Shown piece by piece: positions 48,746 to 60,400 of a stretch of DNA of 64,000 nt (position 1 is its first letter; the number at the start of each line of letters is the position of its first letter). The notes beneath the pieces are model-generated. The model did not search any database and had not been told where the DNA came from. It saw only the letters and a list, made by a program, of their open reading frames with translations. Where the stretch lies: the NCBI GenBank assembly GCA_003254925.1, contig QANZ01042365.1, positions 96,843 through 160,842 of the forward strand. Reading direction: 5' to 3'. Made by a program: the position numbers and the translations under genes. This DNA is from Chamaecrista fasciculata. Its lineage: Eukaryota > Streptophyta > Magnoliopsida > Fabales > Fabaceae.

Positions 48746-50403
48746 AAATGATCACAGAATCAATTGCTTTGTAATGAAAACTCTCCAATGAATGTGTCTG
48801 TCTGTGAGGGAAAGTGAGGATGTAAAAAGAAAAAGTGTTGATGGAGAAAGTGGAGGAGCTGAGGAGTGAGGAGGTTTGATGATTGAGGGGTGAAATGAAA
48901 CCAAACCAAAAGAAAAAGAAAAGGGTGTTTAGGAATTAGGAAGTGGTGGGTGGGCTCCAATTTTTTCCATGCTATCTGACAAAGTTGATACGTAATTCCT
49001 TTTTCAAGCGCATGAATACTCAATAGTGAATACTCAAAATAGCCTTGTGTCCTTGCTCCTTAGCCTCCCTCAACAGTTCAAATAGTGAGATTTATAATTG
49101 GATCATTTTGTGTGTGTGATTGACATCTGATTTTCTTAAAAAATAAGTTTATAATATATTCCAGTTTTTACAACTTATTACACTTTATGCTTTTTAAATA
49201 AATATTTTCGAACATGCCGCGGTAGTTTTTTCTTCTTACCTTTAAACTATCACAAAATCAAATGTACATGTGTATATATAAAGTTTCAATAATAGATAAA
49301 AATGGAAACTGGAATCGATGGGCACGGTGAAAATACGGACCTTTGGTAAAGTTTTGCAAAAAGCGAACTACATTTTCCTGAATATGTTCCTTGTTAAATC
49401 TCCAAATCATGGAAGGCGATATATTTCAGTAAAGTGCAACAGAAATGAAAATTGCTTTACACAATGAAATCATGATTACTCAATTAAAACCTTTTGGATT
49501 AAGAAGTAAAAGTAAGAATTAGGTAGAGGTGATAAACAGAGAGGGAAAAGCAACGGAAATAATAAGAGTTAAAAGTTGAGGCTCTCATTTTTGTGTGTAC
49601 TAATTATCAGGTTATGTTTCATGCATTATTGGCATTGTTTTTCTGGTGAAGATGTCCCACACTGCAATCACGGACTCCACATAATTAAGAAGCAAGGATT
49701 TATTTTTTGACCTTTATATACAATAGGCATCACCCATTAGGCCATTACAACTGCTATATCTAATATTATATGGCTCTATCCTTTCTGGTAGTCCATGTTT
49801 AAAACTATAGTCTATGAAATTAAAAATAAGAGAAAATTTATTATTTGGTCTCTCTTTCTTTACTAAGTTAATAATTTAGTCCATTACAACGGGCACGCAA
49901 AGCCCCTAGTATATATATATATAACTATGTAAAGTCTGAGAATAGAAATAATTTTCAGGCCAAAGAAAAGAGTCTCAGAATAGGGAAAGGTATGTGCCTG
50001 CTAGCGCATAGTGCAAGCCCAATCCAGAATTAATGCCGTGTATAATTGTATATACCTTTCCAGGAGATTGGACTTTGGGCTTTAGAATAAAGTTTCGGCC
50101 CATAATAGATCATAAAAGGCAAGCTTGTCCATTTTTCTTTGACTCGGACTTTTTACCAACGTAGTGGAATTTGTAAATTTCTTTATTTTGTAAAAAGTTT
50201 CTTCTTTGTTTTTTTCAAACATACTTCATTATTTAAAAGATAAAAAAATATGTCAAGATAATGATTTTGATATATTGATATTGATACTCATGGTTCTGGT
50301 TTCGTGGCTGCTCAATGTTGGGATTATGATATATTGTCATATTGATATTCTTAATATATATATATACGTGCTTAATTTAATCGTTGATTGTGAAATGAGT
50401 AAA
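48746..50403. other. AGP promoter side and intergenic
   Basis: Pyrimidine-rich AGP leader on the minus strand (about 48750-48960), then AT-rich DNA with no recognised gene. Confidence 0.45.
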
Positions 50404-50664
50404 CTATCAAATTGGTCCCTGGATTATTGGCTCGCTGACAGATTGGTCCCCGAGTTTAGGAAATTGACAAATAGGTCCCTGAATTTTTCTAACGAGTCAA
50501 ATAGGTCCCCGAATAACATGCACAGAAGGACCTATTTGACAAATGTTAGAAAAATTCGGGGACCTATTTGACTCGTTAGAAAAATTCGGGGACCTATTTG
50601 TCAATTTCCTAAATTCGGGGACCAATCTGTCAGCGAGTCAATAATCCAGGGACCAATCTAATAT
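50404..50664. mobile_element. small foldback element
   Basis: About 260 bp inverted repeat. The left arm (from tcaaattggtccctggatta) pairs with the right arm ending taatccagggaccaatct. Arms hold AGGTCCCYGAATTTTTCTAACGAGTC-type units; the unit gaaaaattcggggacctatttgac is repeated directly in the right arm, so the arms are unequal. No sure target duplication. Confidence 0.8.
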
Positions 50665-50904
50665 TCGATTTAATTTTTTAATTCGAGGTAATGATTTTCA
50701 AGCCTCAACGTCATCGCTTGCTTGGCTGCATTAGCATCTTCATTAAGATAAACAAAGTCAGCGTGCATGGCTACTTTTCACATTGACAGTGACCACTGAC
50801 CAACCATCCTCCTCAATATTTTGCATTTTGGTCCAACATATATGAAACTGAAACCAACCATTTTTATATTAACTTATCTTATCAGACTTCAATAAATAAA
50901 GATT

Positions 50905-51105
50905 AAACTACCAATTTAGTCCCTGAAAAATCAAAACGGTATACAAAGTAGTCCTTTTTATAGACTAAATAGTATACTATTTTAATCTTTGAGGGACTAA
51001 AAAGCACACTGTTTTGATCTTTTATGGACTAAATTGTACATTTCAAGTCTTTCAAGAACTGAGTTATCACCTCAGTGACCTTTCAGGGACCAAATTGTTA
51101 TTTTA
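50905..51105. mobile_element. small diverged foldback element
   Basis: About 200 bp with ends taaactaccaatttagtccc and gggaccaaattgttatttta. The interior has paired blocks (aatcaaaacggtatac and gcacactgttttgatc). Diverged and short. Related in end sequence to the element at 50404. Confidence 0.65.
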
Positions 51106-52323
51106 CTCATAAGTGAATAAATAAATAATTCCTGAAGTGCTCAGAATACATGTTTTGAAGAGGAAGGCTTCAGTTTGTGAATAATTTGCATTTCAGTGAA
51201 AAGGAGACAGGCTGCAGAATATGGAACATAGCATTAATTAGCATGCCATGCGGGACAGTAGTCTTATATATATATGAGGAAGAACTAAGTGAATGGATTG
51301 GATGCATGCACATAATTAAGAATATATAAGAGAAAGCTTCAGATTCAATGCAAGATGCATTGAGATTGCTTCACTTATAAAGGACCTTGCTAGCTAGCAA
51401 TCACACATTATTCTTTATCTCTGTTTAATAGAAACAAGAAAGAATAAATTGGCATGTTTGTGCAGTAACACATTATAGCTTTTGATGGCTGCTTCTTATA
51501 TAAGAAAACCCAAGTAAGAAGCTACTTCATATCTATTTGGCTTTCTACTAATTTTGTCAAAAGACTAGATTTATAAGTTTTCTTATATTTTTGTTATAAG
51601 ACTTCTAATGAAATTTAAACACATAACAAATTTGTTTTGTATCATCAATTATATTAGAGAGAAAAAATTTAAAATATCATTAAATGAAATTTATGATAGA
51701 TATATAAGAAAATTTATATCATTTTTTTCTTTTTAAACCGGATGATCTTATCGCTTTTTCAAAGCACTTTGGTGGATTAGTTTAATGTAGAGAGGGTAGG
51801 ATTAGAAAGATAAACCGGAAACCAAAAATGTTTCTTTTTCTTGTTTGGGATTTCTGTTCATTAATAATAAAGAAAATTACTTTTTGGATTCATTTATTTA
51901 TTGACTAGAATTAATGAGTATTCATAGTCCGATTAGATTGGGTTCATATCCTGAGAAGTGAGAACCAATTCATTCGAGACATTTAGGAATATATATATAA
52001 TGGGTTAAATTTAACTTATTTACTAATAAAAAAAAAAGACTGGATTCATCCAATTTTCGTACACCTAAAGGAAAAAAAAAAGGAACGAAACAAAAATATC
52101 TAAGCTGAATTAATTTGCTCTTACAAAATCCAAAGCGGTAGGTAGTTTTTTCATTTTTTGCCTTTTCTATTCTTGTTTATTATTTTATGAAAAAATTAAA
52201 AAATATCCATAATCATTAAATATCTTATACAAAAGCTTGCAGAAGATAGCACGCAAGTTGGTTTTTAGTTTTTTCTTATAATTTCCGCCTTTATATTTAA
52301 TGATACATTAAAAGTAAAGTTTT
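51106..52323. other. intergenic, AT-rich
   Basis: No gene recognised. Confidence 0.45.
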
Positions 52324-52467
52324 TATCGTTAGTCCCTTCGGACTAAACTATTTAGAATTTTTAATGTCATTTATTACTAGCTAGTGTCAATAATTTAATG
52401 TCATTTATTACTAGCTAGTGTCATAATTTATCGTTAGTCCCTTCGGACTAAACTATTTAGAATTTTT
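52324..52467. repeat. nested repeat A-B-B-A with hairpin
   Basis: A 39-base unit (tatcgttagtcccttcggac...) at 52324-52362 recurs directly at 52429-52467. Between them a 27-base unit (aatgtcatttattactagct...) occurs at 52363-52389 and 52397-52423. Each A unit holds the perfect hairpin ttagtcc-cttc-ggactaa. Confidence 0.85.
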
Positions 52468-52924
52468 CTAAATACATTTAATATTTTGAATATATTATTA
52501 TAACTTATAATGGTTGATCCTTAATTAATTCATTGTTTTTTCTAGTGTGAGTTTAATTTAGTTTGAATATATTATAAAAAGCCGCTGTGAAATTGAATAT
52601 ATTAAAAAAAAGTCAACTTAAGTTAATGAACTATTTGAAAATTATAATAAATGTAANTTTATATGTTTTTAAGTTTGATTATAGCTAAATGATGATATTA
52701 ACATGATTAAATAGTTTACTTTTGTGTAATGTTGCAAAATATCAAAAGTTTGTTTTTGGAAATACTGGAAACGTCTTTTTGACGTTTCCTGTTTTCAGCC
52801 TATTTCAGAAAATGTTTCCAGAAAACATTTTCAAAAAAACTGTACAAAACACGTTTTCAGTCATATTTCCTGTTTTCAGTGAAAATGGAAACAGGAAACA
52901 GGGCAACCAATCAGACCCTTATTT

Positions 52925-53325
52925 TTTTGTCCCAGAATTATAATCGAGTCAACGATTTAGTGCCTGAATTGTAAGAAAATATGAATTAGTCCCTGGATTT
53001 TACACCATCATCAATCTTTTGGTCCCTGAATTGTAGAAAAATACGAATCAGACCTTGAATTTTACACTACCGTCAACTTTTTGGTCCTTGAATTGTAGAA
53101 AAATATGAATCAATCCCTGAATTTTACATCACCATTAACCGTTTGGTCTTTGAGCCGGTTTGTATTTTCTACAATTTAGGGATTGATGGTGGTGTAAAAT
53201 TTAGGAACTGATTCGTATTTTTCTACAATTTAGAGACTAAAAGGTTGATAATGGTATAAAATTCAAGGACTAATTTATATTTTTCTATAATTCAAAGACT
53301 CAATTGTTGACTGAATAACAATTTA
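52925..53325. mobile_element. foldback element with TTTGGTCCCTGAATTG cores
   Basis: About 400 bp. Left-arm units of the form 'gaattgtagaaaaatatgaat...ttttacaccatc' are mirrored by right-arm units 'gatggtggtgtaaaatt...ttctacaattta'. The arms are several tandem units of about 67 bases. Ends are uncertain and no target duplication was chosen. Confidence 0.75.
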
Positions 53326-54703
53326 AGAATAAAAAAGTAAGTTATATCTATATATTAACTAAGAGGAGGCGGCGGTAAAATCGCTGTTTCGCTGCCAAGA
53401 GTAGACATTTAATAAAACAAAAACATTTACATTACCAAAAAGAAAACATTTATAAGACCAAAAAAAAAAAAAAACAAAAACATTTTGATCAAGTGTCACG
53501 GACTCACATGGCAATGGTTGGGGCTTGTTTCTACGAAGAAGAGTCTCATCTCTCAGCAAATAGTAAATACTCCCGCTTCTATATATGTGGTGTTTAAGAT
53601 TTTTACATACAGATTAAGAAAATGATTAGCCAACATAAAATGAAGAGAAAAATGAAGTAAAATGACTAAACTATCCCTATTAAATTACTTGGAAAATGTT
53701 TATATATTTATGACTCTACTATATTTAATAAGGGTAGAATGGGTAAAAAAATAATTAATGCTCTCTTGAATTTATAAAACATTAGATATTTTAGAAAAAA
53801 ATGATTTTCTAAAACACCAGATATTCAGAACTGGAGGGGGTAGTAAATACAAACAAAATAATAACAATTTTTTGAAAAAGTTATTCCGGTTTTTCTTGTA
53901 CTATTAGCATGATATAATTATCGTTACCTTGTATTCTTTATAAAACGCAAACCATGCATTCGCACCGATCTCAAATAATCTTTGTATATTCAGTTCTGAG
54001 TCATTCACAAAACATTGTGATCCTTGATCCTTATAAAATAAAGAAAAGTCAGAAGGAACCGATTCAAATCGATACTACCTTGTATTGTATTAATACAAGA
54101 TCAAAACTTGGAACTGATCTCTTATATTTTATTTATTTTATATTGGTTTTGTATATTTATATAATTTTTTAAACTAATTTTAAATCTATTTTCAAAATGT
54201 AATTAAATTTTTTTTATTAATAATCTTAATTAAATAGAAAATAAATTTTTCAATAGTTAGTGTATAATGTTAAATTGATTATATTCATACGTGAAATAAT
54301 AAGATATGAATAATTTTATTTATTTGATAGTAAAATAAATTTATATACTTTGAAAACTCAATTTTTTTTGTTGCTCATATTCTCAACTCGACAGGTTAAG
54401 GACTAATTATCTGCGAATTAAAGTTCCATTTAAAGATTTGTCACTAATTTAGGATAAGATTCAACTCTGAGAAGCCACCCAATGAACAGCTTGATTTGAA
54501 ACTCAATTTAATTCCAAGAGGACAATAAAAGTAACTCATAAAAATGGTCCCACTTTGATAAAGTCTCCTTGAGAATTCAGATTGATTCCCACGGCAATTT
54601 TACCCATAAAAATCATACATCCTTCATCCTCTTCCTCTGATCTCTTGATCTTACATAGTTTCTAGCAAGTTTGTTGAATCAACATCACCAAGAAGAAGAA
54701 GAA
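53326..54703. other. intergenic and YUCCA promoter/leader
   Basis: AT-rich sequence with no other gene. The probable leader of the YUCCA gene lies at about 54610-54703. Confidence 0.45.
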
Positions 54704-56782
54704 ATGCAGGAGGAAGCGAGTGTGATGATCGTTGGAGCAGGACCTTCAGGTCTGTCTGTAGCTGCATGCTTAACAGAAAAATCCATTCCCTTCATAATCC
54801 TCGAAAGAGAAGATTGCTTTGCTTCTTTATGGAACAAGTATTCCTATGATCGCCTTCATCTTCATCTCAGAAAGCAATTCTGCCAGCTACCCCACATGCC
54901 ATTCCCTTCCTCATTTCCTCAATACATATCCAAGAATCATTTCCTTCAATACCTTCAAGACTACGTTTCACACTTCCATATCACTCCTCTGTATTGCAGA
55001 ACCGTCGAGGAAGCAGAGTACGATGACGTGGCAGAGAAATGGAAAGTGAAGGCCAGGCTTTCAACTTCAACTGGAGAATATTCCGGCGAGGTCGAGGAAT
55101 ATTCCGGGAAGCATCTGGTGGTGGCCACCGGAGAAACCAGCGACCCCTTCGTGCCGGAGGTGAATGGGCTCAGTGAGTTCAATGGAAGAGTGGTTCATTC
55201 GACTCGGTTCAAATCAGGGAAGGATTTTAAAAATGAGCATGTTTTGGTGGTTGGGTCTGGCAATTCTGGCATGGAAATTGCATTTGACTTAGCCAACCAT
55301 GGTGCCAAAACTTCCATTCTAGTTCGAAGTCCGGTGGGTAATTCTTTATTTGCTTTCAATATTAGTTAATTAATTATATATTTGTGATGAAATTAATCAT
55401 CATGTAGGTTCATTTTCTGCCGAGAATGGTTGTGTCAATGGGATTGATGTTGTTGAAATACTTGCCACTAAACATAGTGGACTCACTGATGGTGATGATA
55501 GGCACGTTGGTATATGGGGATGTGCAAAAATATGGGATCGCTAGGCCAAAGGAAGGTCCTTTTTATATGAAGGATAAGTATGGAAAATATCCTGTCATCG
55601 ATGTTGGAACCTACCAAAAGATCAAATCTGGAGAGATTCAGGTAACTCGAATCAAAACTGCCTTCACTTCACTTTCAGAATTCAGACACACACAAGTATG
55701 AATAAACAGTACTATATGATTTATGAGTGAGTATCAAGTTTAATTCTTATTTTTGAACTTCATGATTAATAAAATTCTCATGTCTGGATAAATTTTAAAA
55801 TAATTATTTTTTACTGATATAAAACTTATTTTTATATTTTTTTGCATTACTTTAGTATATACAAAATATTTAATATTTGATTTTTTCAATTTTACTTTTT
55901 TTAACAGAAAATTTAAAAATATTATATTTTTATGAATTAAAAATAAAATATTTATTATTACAGAAATAATACAAATCTTTTTACACATTTCTAAACAAAC
56001 TGATCGATCTACATAGTAAAAGTTCAGAATACTCATTAAATATGAGTATTTTGTATAAACTCTAAAAAACAGCTATTGGTTCAATCATTCTTTTTTACTT
56101 TGTAATTTTTATTTTCACAAAAGTGATTTGTCACTGATTGTTCGATTTTGTGCTAAAAGACTTGTGACTTGCCTTCCTTAATCAAAGTCAAATTTACAAA
56201 CTTTCCACAAATCATAATCAATCCAAGATTGTGACTTGCCTTCCTTATCTTTCAATAGACTCATTCATACTAAAAATATAAATGAACAATCAATTGCTGC
56301 TTGTGGTAACGTGACGTAATGGAAAGGTTTAATACAATGTAACGTACGTAGGTATTACAAGGGGAGATGGAAAGCGTAAAAGGCAACGAAGTAGTGTTCA
56401 AGAATGGCACGTCGCAAACATTTGACTCCATTGTCTTCTGCACTGGTTTTCACAGATCTACGCGCAAGTGGCTTAAGGTATTTACTATGTATATTGTATG
56501 GTTTGATTACACATTGTTGAATATTAATATAATTATTATTATTTTGCCCTGAAACATTGTTGAATATTAATTTCTTAATTGTATGAGAATCTGAAAATCA
56601 CATGGCTTGTTTGGCAGGGAGATGATTATCTGCTGGGTGATGATGGTATTCCCAAGCCTAAGTACCCAAACCATTGGAAGGGAATCAACGGTTTGTTTTG
56701 TGCTGGGCTCTCAAGGAAAGGCTTTTATGGAGCATCAATGGATGCCCAAAATATAGCAAACCATATTAGCTCATCTCTGTGA
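54704..56782 (+). CDS. YUC: YUCCA-type flavin monooxygenase (YUC10/11 group)
   Basis: Four exons, 54704-55333, 55408-55641, 56352-56477 and 56618-56782, all phase 0; 384 residues. The FAD site is at residues 9-16 (IVGAGPSG), followed by [18 protein letters not shown] and [20 protein letters not shown]. The [16 protein letters not shown] hinge and the NADPH site [20 protein letters not shown] (about 186-205) follow. The C-terminal blocks [18 protein letters not shown] and [20 protein letters not shown] are typical. YUCCAs convert indole-3-pyruvate to auxin (IAA) with NADPH and O2. The length and compact N-terminus fit the YUC10/YUC11 group, often expressed in seeds. ATG 54704 was chosen because the longer frame upstream starts at TTG. 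Intron 2 is 710 bases. Confidence 0.95.
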
Positions 56783-57498
56783 TGCAATAGTATTACTTAA
56801 AAACAATATTGAGAGATTATGTATTATGTAGTATCCCTCTGCCTAGAGAGGGAAAATTTTATAAGATATATTCAAAAAAGGATTATGATGTTTCCTCTTT
56901 TCTTGTGTTGATTGGCAGCCGAATAATAATTTGCTGAATTTGTATTTCCAACATGGGCATGATGCTAACTCAATAGTCATTAATCCTTAAAATTTGCTAT
57001 GTGCAAACCACACAACTGGTAGTTAAGTTTTGTTTTTTTACTATTGGTTCCATTTTTGTCAGATCCAAATCAAAATCTCAGATAAATAATTGTATATGAT
57101 TACATCAGTGGCATGACATCTACTCAATTAGGCTTATAACAGCCACTCTTATGTGCACTATCTCCCACCAAAAGGAAACAAAGTTTACATAAAAATGTTG
57201 TAAGATGAAACCTGGAGCACTTTCAGGTTTATCGAACAAGAGGGGACAAACAAGAAGAAATAAATATGAAAAGTTATAAGAAAAACTAATTTAGATATTA
57301 TGGTGGGAAGAGATTAAGAAAAAGAATATATCTTTTCTAGTATGCCCCCTCGTAAGAATTTAGACTGATCAATTTTCATGTGTTTTCATGAAGGTTAGTT
57401 GATACTGTCACTAATTGGTGCCCAAAATTTGCTACCTTTGCCTTGAAAGTATTTGCTGCTGCCATAGAAATTTCACATTTCAATCACCAGATGTAAAT
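56783..57498. other. intergenic between convergent YUCCA and DEGP2
   Basis: About 715 bases holding the 3' UTRs of two convergent genes. Nothing else recognised. Confidence 0.5.
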
Positions 57499-60400
57499 TT
57501 ATGCCCAGAGCAGACCGTCAAAGCCAATTTCAAAATTTGAAACTGGACTATCACCAAAATCACGGTCCGGTGGTTGATCATCTCCAAATGAATCAACATA
57601 TGGCTCTGAAAGATCTGAAGACCTTTCAGAAGGGATCCCATAATCTCTCAGTATGCAGGATGAAGCAGCTGTAGCTGCTTCTCTCTCCAAAACAGCAATA
57701 TAGTTATCTTCGAATTCGAAACATAGATATCTGTCCTTGCATGCTGATCATGAACAAAGAGCAACTTCAACATGTTTCTTAGGTTAAAAAAAAAAACAAA
57801 AAGAGAAGAATGGATAATAGTAAAAGATGTTAAACTTACAGTCAACAAGGTGTGCAAGGTGGTGGATATTTTTAATTCGACTCCCATTGAATTTCAAAAC
57901 CTGCAGTTTTTTGGTTTTAAAAATTTGTCTAACATAGCAGCAGTCAATCTCAAAAATTTAAATGACTTGCCTGCTGATTGCTCATATCTTCGTATCCTAT
58001 GTTGACTTCATTTGCTAAGACCTGTAATCAGAAAGAGAAGCGAAGAGAGGTTATACCCCATAAATCACTTGAAACATCTCAATGAAAAAATGCTTAATGC
58101 ATCACAGCAGTTGAAATAAAAAAGAAAAGAGAGTTAAAGCTTAATGCTACATTTTCAAGATGAATGCTACCATCATCCTATACATGTAGTCGAAGAAAAA
58201 ATCCAGCAACCAACCTGTGACAGGATTACAATCTGTTCCCCTTTAAACCTTGCCAGAGAATAACGTGCCTTCGTCAATAATTTCAGCTGTCCAGAGGAGA
58301 GAGAATTTTCAATAAAAACTCAATGGACATTTGAGTCACATTAGTAATTTACAGCTGCTAATAAGTTAACTCCTCTAACTCGAGTCAGAACTTACCCCTA
58401 TGGAGTCTTCACATTCCTCGCTGCCAATAGATCAATAATATTGGTGAAATTAGAAGTACAACTTCAGCCAAAAAAATGAAAAGAAAAAAGAAATCGAGTA
58501 TCGCCAAATATGAAGAATATATACATATATACAAGTTATACAACATACTCTATCAATGGCTCTGAGAGGGGTGTAAACACTAGACCGGCAGTTATTAGAT
58601 AGGAAGGCTGACCTCCATCAATATGATAGGGAACCTTGAAGAGAGAAATAAGCATTGCAAAACATAAGTATCAGACCATGGATGTCACAAAATTGGTGGA
58701 AGCCATATTTTCTATGACATACCAAATGAACTCGTGGGTTTAAAACAACTTTAGCTTTCATCAGCGTCCCTGCTCTGATGATACCAAGCTCTGCAGTGTC
58801 ACCTGCAAATCTGTATAACACCATTACTCTAGGCTTTTACACAGAACATATCTAAGAGCAAGGAAAACAAACACTTTATATGCATCTTCTTGGAATCAAA
58901 GGAGAAGTGTTAAATATCCTCAGCACCCTCACAATATATAATGTTGCAGATAAATCAGAAACTTATAGCAATGTAAGTAAAAATGTCGAAACTGCATGCA
59001 AAAGCTCGTTGGATATAAATATTGTAACATTTTATCAGCAATGCGTAACATAATCAGAAAGAAGTCATAAACTTTGGCCCAAAGAAAAGGAAGTGATAAG
59101 CTATTGAACAATTAAAAAAAAAAAGAAGGCCGTACTTTTGACTAATGAGGAATCTGAATGCTATTCGCTCATTTGATCTGAATGGAACTGTCCCTTCACA
59201 GCCAACATGAACATCATCAAAACTGACAATTACATCACCCTGAACAAAAAATATTATTCAAAATGTTAATATCCAAAATGTGTTGAAAGAGCATTCATAT
59301 GTGTCTTCTCTCCAACCCCTTTCCTTTTAAAATGTGTTACAAAGGTCTCCAAATTAATAACTAGAAGTTGACAGTTAGACTATTAAACAAGGATTACACA
59401 AGGTATGCCAGCTGCTATTGAAAGTCAACATCCTTCATGGATGTGAGTTTTTGTTTAACAGTTGAAATTCTTTAGGATTCCACTTTTCAAAGCATTCAAA
59501 TATGGTAACTAAAAATACATTAGGATAATGTTAAGAAGCATTTTAGATTATTCTGATCTCATAAAGCATCCAAGGACAACATTTTTGGAAATTAAAATTG
59601 TCAAGGTCAAATATCCCACCTCCTTTAGTACATTATTTGCATCTGCAGTTGGTTCAACTCTACGCACCAATACACCCTGCATGTGATAAATAACATGAAA
59701 TTAGCTTCCAAATTTACCATCTTGTTCATACAAGCAAAGCACCATACCCACATTCCTTTGGTAGAGACATAAATAACACAATTATTCAAAACTCACAGCA
59801 AGGCCTATGATATACAGTTGTGAATAATCATCACCATGAACAACAAAATTGATCCCATCATATTATGAAAGTTACGGTTTTTATGCAGATTGATCTAAAA
59901 AAATAATAAAATATCAATGTGACATGAATGCGGCCAAAGTTCAAGTATGATAATTTTTGCTTTCAACCCCTTTAGATCGTATAAAGGCAAACCTCATTAG
60001 CTTGTACTTTCAAGCATGCTCTTAGTGCGGGATTCTCTAACTTCTGTAGAAGTACGCCAAGGCAAGGGAAACCTGGGATTGAAATTGAAGTTCCAGACAA
60101 CAACACAGTTTGCATGTTAAGTTTGATGTACAGGTTAGAGGTACAATGGACATCATAATGGAGACAATGTTGTAAACTATTCTATAGATGCAATGCTGAA
60201 ACTGAAAGGTGGAACAGAAACCATAAGTCGTCACAAGAGAGAAACAAGGGAACAGCCTTTGACTCCCAATTACACAAATTGTATGGTCATCAGCAACAGC
60301 CAGTATATTTTTTTTACTGTTCTTGTTTTGTGCAAAAATGTTAAGAGATAAATGAACAGACAGAAAACAGAATACAATCTGATATGAACATTTTGAGGTT

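Noticed and set aside
17252-56782. Possible functional cluster of auxin genes (TIR1 and YUCCA)
   Set aside because: They are 35 kb apart with unrelated genes and repeats between; no evidence of co-regulation in the sequence.
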